The notes under the pieces were generated by a model. The model had not been told where the DNA came from. It ran no database searches and saw only the letters and a program-made list of their open reading frames with translations. Shown here in pieces: positions 1 to 5,720 of a stretch of 7,498 nt of DNA (positions within the stretch are counted from its first letter, which is position 1; each line of letters begins with the position of its first letter). The DNA is taken from positions 1 to 7,498 of the forward strand of contig CAYXFH010000069.1 in NCBI GenBank assembly GCA_964464245.1. The letters run 5' to 3'. This DNA comes from JAPLHV01 sp964464245. GTDB taxonomy: Bacteria > Caldisericota > JANLFM01. The position numbers and the translations under genes are program-made.

Positions 1-365
1 GCGCCCAGGGTAGGCGACTCCCAGTTGTCCTCCTCGAAATGGATGTCGTGTTGGCGCAAGTCCAGACCGATCGCCCGAAGGGATTCCAGATAGATCTCCT
101 GCACGTCCGGCGGAGACGGCTTCAGGATCACCTGCAACTGAGTGTGGCGGAAGAGGCGGTAGGGGTTCTCGGCAAAACGGCCGTCAGCTGGCCTGCGGGA
201 GGGCTGCACATAGACGGTTCGCCAGGGACGAGCGCCCAGCACCCGAAAAAAGGTGGCCGGGTGCATGGTGCCGGCCCCGACTTCCATGTCGTACGGCTGC
301 TCGATCACGCACCCCCGCCTCGCCCAATACTGTTCTAGAGTCAAGATCAGATCCTGGAGGAACAT
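1..365 (-). CDS. glyQ: Glycyl-tRNA synthetase alpha subunit, N-terminal part (cut by window edge)
   Basis: The alpha chain of the two-subunit class II glycyl-tRNA synthetase carries the catalytic core that activates glycine; it acts in the cytoplasm with the beta chain (GlyS). About 121 codons are visible. The protein begins MFLQDLILTLEQYWARRGCV and contains the family hallmarks EQPYDMEVGAGT (residues 23-34), YVQPSRRPADGR, QVILKPSP and EEDNWESPTLG near the edge, all highly conserved in GlyQ. The ATG at 365 is the only plausible start: an in-frame TAA lies six codons upstream. AAGGGG at 377-382 is a possible, rather distant ribosome site. The gene is on the same strand as psuG but is separated from it by the restriction-modification block. 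No T-box leader is visible and there is little room for one before the repeat at 424. The C-terminal part lies outside the window. Confidence 0.96.
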   Translation of the reverse strand, partial: MFLQDLILTLEQYWARRGCVIEQPYDMEVGAGTMHPATFFRVLGARPWRTVYVQPSRRPADGRFAENPYRLFRHTQLQVILKPSPPDVQEIYLESLRAIGLDLRQHDIHFEEDNWESPTLG

Positions 366-423
366 CGCTTTTTTGACCCCTTAGCTTACCCTGCAAGAGT
401 CGCCCCGTCAAACACTTTGTAGA

Positions 424-487
424 AAAAGGGGACAGATTTATTTATTCACACCAAAGGAACCTCTATCAAAAATAAATCTGTCCCCTT
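424..487. repeat. Foldback repeat with GGGGACAGATTTATTT arms (left boundary of insert)
   Basis: AAGGGGACAGATTTATTT at 426-443 is repeated in inverse at 470-487, giving an 18-bp perfect stem around a 26-base loop. The left arm also matches the copy near 3830 in inverse orientation over 23 bases (424-446 against 3827-3849). From memory, this GGGGACAGATTTATTT sequence recurs beside Y1/REP-associated tyrosine transposase genes in many bacterial genomes. No such transposase gene is present here. The repeat lies about 60 bases upstream of the glyQ start, so it could also affect glyQ transcription. Confidence 0.85.
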
Positions 488-553
488 GGCTCCTTCTCAT
501 ATCGGGTGGGTGAGGCAGTCTTAAGGCAACAAGGTTCCTGGGATCATTGACTT

Positions 554-573
554 TCCTGGAACTTTTTCCAGGA
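554..573. other. Perfect 8-bp hairpin
   Basis: TCCTGGAA at 554-561 pairs with TTCCAGGA at 566-573 across a CTTT loop. There is no T-run on either side that would make it a convincing intrinsic terminator. It may be part of a larger repeat. Confidence 0.55.
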
Positions 574-634
574 GCCGGCAGTAGATGCGCAGGTTCATGC
601 AACATAGTTTCTCGTATCATCTGCCTTCCTGGGA

Positions 635-659
635 TGGGACCGTGGCGCCCCAGTGCGGC
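635..659 (-). repeat. 25-bp dispersed repeat, copy A (inverted)
   Basis: The reverse complement of 635-659 matches 948-972 and 996-1020 with two mismatches each. The shared core is CACTGGGGCGC followed by CGGTCCCA. CTGGG and CCCAG near the ends can pair, so each copy is an imperfect palindrome of the REP kind. Copy A faces copies B and C with the 18-bp tandem array between them. Confidence 0.7.
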
Positions 660-758
660 ATTTGCAGTGACGAGAAGGAAGACAACCGCCCTGGAGAGCA
701 ACCACTCCGAAGGTAGAACTCCCGTGGCTATCTACCCCACTTCGACATAGAACACCCT

Positions 759-866
759 GCCGGGGGCTATCGAGCTGCCGGGGGCTATCGAGCTGCCGGG
801 GGCTGTCGAGCTGCCGGGGGCTGTCGAGCTGCCGGGGGCTGTCGAGCTGCCGGGGGCTGTCTAGTT
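759..866. repeat. Tandem array of six 18-bp units
   Basis: Six head-to-tail copies of GCCGGGGGCTGTCGAGCT start at 759, 777, 795, 813, 831 and 849. Units 1 and 2 have A instead of G in the eleventh position; units 3 to 5 are identical; unit 6 ends in TCTAGTT, as expected of a degenerate terminal unit. Because 18 is a multiple of three, all frames stay open (LPGAVE on plus, QPPAAR on minus), but no surrounding protein is recognisable. There are no spacers, so it is not a CRISPR array. It is a minisatellite whose copy number probably varies. Confidence 0.93.
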
Positions 867-947
867 GAACCGCTTGAAGGGTTCTCTTGGGGGAAGATTG
901 TATGGTCGTGGAAGAACTTTACGGCGCGGTGGATCAAAAGAATAGGA

Positions 948-1020
948 GCCGCACTGGGGCGCGGCGGTCCCAGGAGGAGCGCAACATCCATCAGTGCCAC
1001 ACTGGGGCGCCGCGGTCCCA
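948..1020 (+). repeat. 25-bp dispersed repeat, copies B and C (direct, 48-bp period)
   Basis: Copies at 948-972 and 996-1020 share GCC(G/A)CACTGGGGCGC and CGGTCCCA, differ at two positions, and are both followed by GG. The 23 bases between them (973-995) are not repeated. A third copy, inverted, is at 635-659. Confidence 0.75.
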
Positions 1021-1164
1021 GGGCCGACAAGATCCTTTTAGGTCATCATCGCCACAATGACAGGGAAGCTGGACTAGACATGCTGCCATAGGCTGGTAGG
1101 TTATCCACTCGGACTGAGAAGGAACCGTTAATTGTTAATTACCCTCCCTGTTGAAGGAAGAACA

Positions 1165-1347
1165 ATGCACACTCTTGGCAGGGACACGCCCCCCTGGTCT
1201 CCCTCAACGAGCAAGACTACCTCCGAGGAAATATCGCCGACCCACTTAATCGGGAGAACCGTGCTTCTTGGCTGGGCACGATTTATGACAGCTTCCCTTA
1301 TTGAATTCCTTGATTTTACCGATTATGCCAGGATTGTTAAAACTTAA
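1165..1347 (+). CDS. Small ORF of unknown function, possible gene remnant
   Basis: I do not recognise this protein. An ATG at 1165 has AAGGA (1154-1158) six bases upstream, a usable ribosome site, and the frame runs 60 codons to a TAA. The first half is rich in Thr, Ser and Pro and looks unstructured. The second half is hydrophobic and ends SLIEFLDFTDYARIVKT. That ending faintly recalls the DF..Y..I stretch of Swt1-type HEPN proteins, whose next residues are normally N and W; here the frame stops instead. It may be the broken end of a larger gene, a small accessory gene of the restriction-modification block, or chance. It lies upstream of the endonuclease on the same strand. Confidence 0.25.
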   Translation: MHTLGRDTPPWSPSTSKTTSEEISPTHLIGRTVLLGWARFMTASLIEFLDFTDYARIVKT

Positions 1348-1515
1348 GACCTGACCTCATGGGCGCCTACTCAATATGCGCCAAACCGGCCAACGACGCG
1401 GAAACAGCGCGGTTCCGATGCAAGAGGCGTTGACCTCCCCAGGCCGTAACGGTACCATCCCAGAAGAAGTGGAGTGCGGTCCATAATGCCATAGCTCATG
1501 AGAAAACGGAGAAGC
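1348..1515 (+). other. Leader region upstream of the restriction-modification genes
   Basis: This stretch has no convincing gene. It contains a small inverted repeat near 1361-1381 (GGCGC and GCGCC about eleven bases apart) and the candidate promoter at 1430-1458. No C-protein gene was recognised. Confidence 0.4.
1430..1458 (+). promoter_or_regulatory. Candidate sigma-70-type promoter for the restriction-modification operon
   Basis: TTGACC at 1430-1435 matches five of six -35 consensus positions. A 17-base spacer leads to TACCAT at 1453-1458, which matches four of six -10 positions. Transcription would begin near 1465 and give a leader of about 50 bases before the endonuclease start at 1516. 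Spacing and place are good, but this is a by-eye match. Confidence 0.45.
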
Positions 1516-2433
1516 ATGGACTATACACTGATCACAGAAGAACAGATCAAGCGCCGCAGGTACTGGATCGACGAGATAAGCCGACTGAGCGGCAACTTCG
1601 GTGTTGATGCCGATGGAGTAGAGCAGGAAATTGCGGAGGAGATTCGAACTCATGGGACGACGATACTACTCGGGCACTTGCGGCTCTGCGGTGCAATTCC
1701 AGAGCGGTATGGGCATGACAGCACTGAGGAGAAACTGTACTCCAAATACACCGATGTAGTCATCCATCAGGCATTCACGGCTATAGGATTGACGAGTCTT
1801 GTCCTCAGAGAGCGGGCGGAAGTAGCCGACGTCGAGTGTATCTGTGGGGAGTACAGCTTCGTCGCGGACGCAAAGGCGTTCAGGCTTAGTCGTACCGCTA
1901 AGAACCAGAAGGACTTCAAGGTTCAGGCGATGGATGGCTGGAAGCACGGCAAACCATTCGCAATGATCGTCTGTCCGGCATATCAGTTGCCATCTCGGGT
2001 AAGCCAAATTTACCAGCAAGCTGCTGCTCGGTCTGTTTTCGTCGGAACCTATACGCATCTGGCCGTCCTGGTTAGATATGCAGAACAAGTAAGTCAAGTA
2101 AAGGCACGCGGACTCTTGCAGAAGGCATTTGAGACTGTCCATGCGATGAACCCATCGAAAGACGCTACTGCATACTGGCAGGCAGTGAATCGGGTATTCA
2201 CAGACCTAGATGGGATCCTTGCCAGGATTTGGCAGGAGGAGAAGGTAGCATCGACGGAATCCATTAGTATCTCTCAAAAAGAGGCTCTTGAGTTCCTTGC
2301 TTCAGAAAGAGAACGGATTATGAAACTATCGAAGGAACAGGCGATCCTTGAAGTTCTGATGTGGCGTAAACTCGAGAGCCGCATTGAAGCGGTCAAGTCA
2401 GTTACGGATAATGGCCTTCTCGGAATTGGATGA
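1516..2433 (+). CDS. Type II restriction endonuclease, HindIII family
   Basis: This is a PD-(D/E)xK-fold endonuclease predicted to cut unmodified DNA, by homology at AAGCTT. The clearest evidence is residues 115-136, running from SFVADAKAFRLSR through TAKNQKDFKV, nearly identical to the catalytic block of HindIII. D118 and K120 (DAK) are the expected metal-binding and catalytic pair, and D105 (VADV) lies upstream as in the family. EEKLYSKYTDVV (71-82) also matches the HindIII pattern STQEKLFSK. The length of 305 residues is close to HindIII at about 300. An ATG at 1498 is in frame but lacks a ribosome site; the ATG at 1516 has GGAG (1508-1511) just upstream and is preferred. The gene overlaps the methyltransferase by four bases (ATGA). 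Codon use looks more AT-rich than the minus-strand neighbours, which suggests acquisition by transfer. Specificity is inferred and not seen. Confidence 0.93.
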   Translation: MDYTLITEEQIKRRRYWIDEISRLSGNFGVDADGVEQEIAEEIRTHGTTILLGHLRLCGAIPERYGHDSTEEKLYSKYTDVVIHQAFTAIGLTSLVLRERAEVADVECICGEYSFVADAKAFRLSRTAKNQKDFKVQAMDGWKHGKPFAMIVCPAYQLPSRVSQIYQQAAARSVFVGTYTHLAVLVRYAEQVSQVKARGLLQKAFETVHAMNPSKDATAYWQAVNRVFTDLDGILARIWQEEKVASTESISISQKEALEFLASERERIMKLSKEQAILEVLMWRKLESRIEAVKSVTDNGLLGIG

Positions 2434-3410
2434 TAATGATGAACGAAGCATACTTTGACAAGATCACGTTGGGAGACTGCCGAGAACATATTCCGGCGTT
2501 GGCCGATGAGAGCATAGAACTTTTCCTCTCCGACATACCCTATGGTATCGGTTTGGATGACTGGGATGTTCTCTACAACAACACTAACTCGGCCTTGCTC
2601 GGCCAGTCTCCTGCACAAGAAGGGAAGTCAGCTTTCAAGAGGAGAGGCAAGCCAATCAACGGTTGGTCACAGGCCGATAGAAACATTGGGCTGGAGTATC
2701 AGCAATGGTGCAAAAGCTGGTCTGAGATGGTTTTTCCTAAGATGAAGAAGGGGGCCTCGCTGTTCGTATTTGGAGCACGGCGGATCATCCATCGAGTTGT
2801 CAACGCCTTTGAGGATAGCGGCTTTTTGCTAAAAGACACATTGGCATGGAAAAAGGATTCGGCGCACTACAGAGCACAGAGAGTGAGCATTGTTTTTGAG
2901 CGCCGCGGCTTGAAGGCAGAAGCCGACGAGTGGCGAGGATGGCGGCTCGGGAATCTTGCTCCCGTATACGAGCCAATCGCATGGTTCGTGAAACCATATA
3001 GAATTGGCGAGACTATTACTGACAATATTTTGGAGAATGAGGTGGGAGCGATGAATCTGGAGCAGTGCCAGATCCATGGCGCCAACCCAACAAACATACT
3101 CGACTTCGGATTCAAAAAGGGGGAACAAAGAATCCATGAGGCACAGAAACCCTTGTCCCTGGTTGAGTTCTTGATTAAGTTAACCACAAGGGAAGGACAT
3201 GTGGTTCTCGACCCTTTCATGGGAAGTGGAACCACAGCGGTAGCAGCCCGAAGGCTGAATAGGCGCTTCATTGGTTTCGAGATAAGCCCGGAGTTTCACG
3301 AAGGCGCCATCAAACGACTTGATACCGAATGTGGGGAACGATACGGCGAAGCAGTAGGTGGCTTTCAGACATTGCTTTTCGAGAAACCGGGAGAAGAATA
3401 CAGGAGCTAA
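2430..3410 (+). CDS. Type II DNA methyltransferase, beta class, probably N6-adenine (HindIII-type partner)
   Basis: This enzyme should transfer a methyl group from S-adenosylmethionine to DNA and protect the site cut by the upstream endonuclease. Catalytic motif IV is SDIPYG (34-39), a variant of DPPY. The S-adenosylmethionine motif I, DPFMGSGTTA (261-270), comes late, followed by FEIS (283-286), and the target-recognition region lies between. This IV, recognition domain, I order defines the beta class. HEAQKPLSLVEFLIKLTT (236-253) is the usual motif X segment before motif I. The length of 326 residues is normal. The ATG at 2430 overlaps the endonuclease stop (ATGA), implying translational coupling; ATGs at 2436 and 2439 are alternatives. 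Having the endonuclease first is notable, because a cell receiving the operon must be methylated before it is cut. No AAGCTT was found by eye in the window. Confidence 0.93.
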   Translation: MIMMNEAYFDKITLGDCREHIPALADESIELFLSDIPYGIGLDDWDVLYNNTNSALLGQSPAQEGKSAFKRRGKPINGWSQADRNIGLEYQQWCKSWSEMVFPKMKKGASLFVFGARRIIHRVVNAFEDSGFLLKDTLAWKKDSAHYRAQRVSIVFERRGLKAEADEWRGWRLGNLAPVYEPIAWFVKPYRIGETITDNILENEVGAMNLEQCQIHGANPTNILDFGFKKGEQRIHEAQKPLSLVEFLIKLTTREGHVVLDPFMGSGTTAVAARRLNRRFIGFEISPEFHEGAIKRLDTECGERYGEAVGGFQTLLFEKPGEEYRS

Positions 3411-3413
3411 GGA

Positions 3414-3548
3414 ATGGGTAGTTCGGACGTTCGTACCTCGGGCCAAGCCAGGGACATTGTGAAATTGTTAAGAATTAGGATTAGGGCTCCTCGCTGTTTC
3501 ATGTGGGCGCCTCTTATACCCATCCGAAGTCCAGCTTGCCGGCGATGA
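3414..3548 (+). CDS. Possible small or truncated ORF after the methyltransferase
   Basis: Three bases after the methyltransferase stop an ATG follows AGGAG (3402-3406) at a seven-base distance, the best ribosome site on the plus strand here. The frame has 44 codons. It begins MGSSDVRTSGQARDIVKLLR, which looks like a real protein start, and then turns into Arg- and Pro-rich sequence without family character. The start recalls small HicA-like proteins (ending in xIVKLLR), but the glycine and RQKGSH-type motif that should follow is missing. I infer a third operon gene whose body was lost by recombination near 3470. Chance is not excluded. Confidence 0.35.
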   Translation: MGSSDVRTSGQARDIVKLLRIRIRAPRCFMWAPLIPIRSPACRR

Positions 3549-3568
3549 GGTAGACCATGAAACACTTT

Positions 3569-3766
3569 GGGGTCACATCTTCATATGTCATTATTTTCCA
3601 AATCTCAGAAGATTTGTGTGCACAATGAAGTATTGAGCAGGCCCTTTCGGATGGAAACCCCGGAATTATTAATCATATTCGTTACGTGGAAATGAAAGAA
3701 AATGATATTACGCGCTTGGAGCGCGTGGTCATAAAGATATTTGCTGACATCTGAAGATGTGACCCC
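3569..3766. mobile_element. Miniature inverted-repeat element, 198 bp
   Basis: The ends 3569-3590 and 3745-3766 are inverted copies over 22 bases with one mismatch; the outer 15 bases, TGAAGATGTGACCCC on the right, are perfect. Two clean hairpins lie inside: a 7-bp stem CAAATCT/AGATTTG with a four-base loop (3599-3616) and a 6-bp stem ACGCGC/GCGCGT with a five-base loop (3710-3726). Terminal inverted repeats without a transposase gene suggest a non-autonomous element moved in trans. The GGGGTCACATCTTCA end recalls, from memory, sequences next to Y1-type transposase genes. No target duplication is evident by eye. Confidence 0.65.
3629..3754 (+). pseudogene. Possible C-terminal remnant of a transposase-like gene inside the miniature element
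   Basis: The frame is open for 41 codons between two stops and has no good start or ribosome site. It includes NHIRYVEMKENDITRLERVV and ends in a TGA that forms part of the right inverted repeat. IRYVE is reminiscent of the IRYIE.NP segment of Y1/REP-associated transposases, but the rest does not match well. It could be what is left of the enzyme gene from the parent element, or chance. Confidence 0.25.
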
Positions 3767-3826
3767 AATCCTCCCCAATCCTCTCTGGGAAGTATTGGCG
3801 CACCGATAGCTGTAACTATCAATAGC

Positions 3827-3849
3827 AATAAATAAATCTGTCCCCTTTT
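3827..3849. repeat. Right boundary repeat, inverse of 424-446
   Basis: These 23 bases are the exact reverse complement of 424-446 (core AAATAAATCTGTCCCCTT). The repeat ends one base before the psuG stop codon at 3851-3853. With the left copy it brackets the restriction-modification genes and all the repeats. Confidence 0.88.
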
Positions 3850-3850
3850 C

Positions 3851-4750
3851 TTAGGAGGCGGCGTAGGCGCGGGCGATCTTTCCGGCCAAGCGCGCGTTGG
3901 ACTCGGCCAGGGCGATGTTGGTGATGGCGGTCTTGCCGTTGGAAGCCTTCTCTAGGTAGCTGAGCAGGAAGGGGGTGAGGTCTTTTCCGCGGACCCGCGC
4001 TTCCTCGGCTGCGGCCAGCGCGTTGGCGATCAGTTCCTCCACCATGGAGGCCGGCAGCTCTTTGGCCCGCGGCGGCGGGTTGGCGATGAGGATGGCCGTC
4101 TCCAGCTTCAGCTCGTCCCAGGTGGCATGCATCACCGGCACGATCTCCTCGACCACGTCGACCGAGGGGATTCGCAGGCCGGAGCGGCGCGTGTAGAAAG
4201 CTGGGAACTCGTCGGTGCGGAAGCCCAGGGTAAGGATGCCCAAAGTCTCCAGCCGTTCAACTGTTCGCGGCAGGTCGAGGATCGCCTTGGCGCCCGCTGA
4301 GACGACCAAGATCGGAGTCTTGGCGAGTTCAGTGAGATCCTCGGAGATGTCGAAGGTAATCTCCGCTTGCCGGTGTACGCCGCCGATCCCGCCGGTGGCC
4401 ATCACCCGGATCCCAGCCAGACAAGCGATGCGGATCGTGGCCGAGACGGTGGTCCCTCCGGAGAGCTGTTTGGCCAACACCAAGGCCAGACTGCGAGCCT
4501 GGATCTTCTCCCCCTGCAGGCCGGTCAGCTCTTCCAATTCAGCCGAGGTCAACCCCACTTTGAGGATGCCCCGCATCACTCCGATGGTCGCCGGGACGGC
4601 GCCTTCCTTGCGGACCGCCTGCTCAAGAAGGGCGGCTGTCTCCAAGTTTTGCGGGTAGGGCAGGCCGTGGGTCACCAAAGCTGTCTCCAACGAGACCACG
4701 GGTTTGCCCTCGGTCAGGGCTTGGCGAACTTCCTCATGGATCTCAATCAT
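3851..4750 (-). CDS. psuG: Pseudouridine-5'-phosphate glycosidase
   Basis: PsuG cleaves the C-glycosidic bond of pseudouridine 5'-phosphate to uracil and ribose 5-phosphate in the cytoplasm, the second step of pseudouridine salvage. The 299 residues cover the whole family. Visible hallmarks are SLETALVTHGLPYPQN (20-35), EGAVPATIGV (49-58), LAKQLSGGTTVSAT (92-105), MATGGIGGVHR (117-127), TFDISEDL (132-139), SAGAKAILD (151-159) and TDEFPAFY (179-186). By alignment from memory with the E. coli enzyme, E22, K82, D138 and K155 (Schiff-base lysine) occupy the active site. The ATG at 4750 has GGAGG nine bases upstream and overlaps the psuK stop (ATGA), so the two are translationally coupled. The stop lies right beside the boundary repeat, so any native terminator may have been displaced by the insertion. 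Confidence 0.97.
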   Translation of the reverse strand: MIEIHEEVRQALTEGKPVVSLETALVTHGLPYPQNLETAALLEQAVRKEGAVPATIGVMRGILKVGLTSAELEELTGLQGEKIQARSLALVLAKQLSGGTTVSATIRIACLAGIRVMATGGIGGVHRQAEITFDISEDLTELAKTPILVVSAGAKAILDLPRTVERLETLGILTLGFRTDEFPAFYTRRSGLRIPSVDVVEEIVPVMHATWDELKLETAILIANPPPRAKELPASMVEELIANALAAAEEARVRGKDLTPFLLSYLEKASNGKTAITNIALAESNARLAGKIARAYAAS

Positions 4751-5640
4751 GGTCTGTTTCCTCCTTCAAGGTTAAGATAGGGTTGACCCCCCAAAGCGGC
4801 GACCACCAGGGCTCCCAAACGGTTGCCCCGTTGCAGCGCCCGCAGAGGGTCGGAAGAGGACAGCATTTCCACCAGAAAAGCAGCGTCGAAGGCATCGCCC
4901 GCGCCGGTGCCGTCCACACCCTCAGCCGGATAGGCTGGTTGGGAGAGTGAACACCCCTGCGCGTAATAATTGGAGCCGTCCTGCCCCCGTTTCATGGCTA
5001 CACAGGGAGCGAAGCGCAGCAGTTGGTCCGGCGCCAGGCCGGGAAGAAGAGCTTCCGCCTCTTGTTCATTGAGCAGGAGGAAATCGAGCGGGCTGATCTC
5101 CGCCAGGAGGCGCTCCGGGCCGTATCCTTCGATCAGATGAAAGCTGGCCGGGTCGAAGGCGATGGGCAGATTGCGCCGGCGCGCATCCCCCAGCAGAAGG
5201 TGAACGAAATGCAAGGAGGAATGAGTGAAGAGGGTATAGCCGGTGAAGAAGAAGAGGTCGGCGTCTTGCAGAATCGAAGCGTTGTAATCCTCCGGACCAA
5301 AGGAAAGAGCACGCTCTTTGTCCATGACGAAAGCCCGCTCCCCATCCGCTTCCACAATCGCCCCGATGCGCGCCGTGCGAGCGCCGGGAACCACCAGGAG
5401 GCCATCCTCCAGACCCTCCTCAGCCAGGCGCTGCCGCATCAGCTCTCCCAACCAATCGTCGCCGATCTTGCCCACCAAACGCACTTCAACGCCCAACCGT
5501 CGAGCCCATACAGCCACATTGGCCGCAGAACCACCGGGGAGCAACTCGGCCCGCCCGGGCACATCCGAACCCCAACGCAGCGTCTCCTGGGGTTTAATAA
5601 GAAGATCCCAGGCGATGTCGCCGAGGCAGACCAACTTCAC
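4747..5640 (-). CDS. psuK: PfkB-family sugar kinase, probable pseudouridine kinase
   Basis: A ribokinase/PfkB-type kinase expected to phosphorylate pseudouridine with ATP, giving the PsuG substrate. The fold signatures are clear: a beta-strand start VCLGDIAWDLL, LPGGSAANVAVWARRLG (34-50, PfkB signature 1) and VDGTGAGDAFDAAFL toward the C-terminus (signature 2), whose GAGD aspartate is the catalytic base. The length of 297 residues is normal. The substrate is not readable from the motifs; it is inferred from the four-base overlap with psuG, the usual psuK-psuG arrangement. The start is a GTG at 5640 with GAGGG about ten bases upstream; the in-frame codons above it run to a stop without another start. 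No nucleoside transporter accompanies the pair in this window. Confidence 0.9.
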   Translation of the reverse strand: MKLVCLGDIAWDLLIKPQETLRWGSDVPGRAELLPGGSAANVAVWARRLGVEVRLVGKIGDDWLGELMRQRLAEEGLEDGLLVVPGARTARIGAIVEADGERAFVMDKERALSFGPEDYNASILQDADLFFFTGYTLFTHSSLHFVHLLLGDARRRNLPIAFDPASFHLIEGYGPERLLAEISPLDFLLLNEQEAEALLPGLAPDQLLRFAPCVAMKRGQDGSNYYAQGCSLSQPAYPAEGVDGTGAGDAFDAAFLVEMLSSSDPLRALQRGNRLGALVVAALGGQPYLNLEGGNRP

Positions 5641-5669
5641 GACAGCAGATCCCTCTGCATACTTCTGTT

Positions 5670-5675
5670 ATTGTA
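5670..5675 (-). promoter_or_regulatory. Possible -10 element for psuK-psuG
   Basis: TACAAT on the minus strand lies 30 bases upstream of the psuK GTG, a sensible place for a -10 box. There is no good -35 at 16 to 18 bases, so support is partial. It suggests that psuKG is transcribed separately from the operon upstream. Confidence 0.3.
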
Positions 5676-5720
5676 CTCCTTCTCGTCCGGGAAAAATCGA
5701 ATTCCAAGAGATATTCATCG

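Larger units (their letters stand above)
488..1164. other. Repeat-rich stretch without a convincing gene
   Basis: No reading frame here looks like a real protein on either strand; the open frames translate low-complexity repeats or have no family character. The stretch holds a perfect 8-bp hairpin (554-573), one inverted and two direct copies of a 25-bp repeat (635-659, 948-972, 996-1020) and an 18-bp tandem array (759-866). It looks like accumulated repeat debris inside the block between glyQ and psuG. Confidence 0.6.
3549..3850. other. Gene-free segment with miniature element and boundary repeat
   Basis: No intact gene lies between the small ORF after the methyltransferase and the psuG stop. 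The stretch is almost filled by the 198-bp inverted-repeat element (3569-3766), a short AT-rich tail with a GATAG/CTATC hairpin (3805-3820), and the boundary repeat (3827-3849). Confidence 0.6.

Noticed and set aside
383..411. TTGACG and TAAGCT 17 bases apart on the minus strand as a glyQ promoter
   Set aside because: Transcription would begin near 376, leaving about eleven bases before the ATG and excluding the AAGGGG ribosome site. It is kept out of the features.
554..573. Perfect hairpin as an intrinsic terminator
   Set aside because: No T-run follows on either strand and no gene ends nearby.
438..750. Open frames of 87 and 67 codons on opposite strands
   Set aside because: They translate the boundary repeat and the 25-bp repeat. 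They overlap each other and resemble no protein.
759..866. Possible CRISPR array
   Set aside because: The 18-bp units are directly adjacent, with no unique spacers, and no cas genes are present.
785..1030. Minus-strand 81-codon frame ending in QPPAAR repeats
   Set aside because: It only reads through the tandem array and the dispersed repeat copies. There is no ribosome site or protein family character.
3510..3560. Minus-strand peptide MVYLIAGKLDFGWV
   Set aside because: It has fourteen codons only, no ribosome site and no family. It may be a gene scrap, but this cannot be supported.
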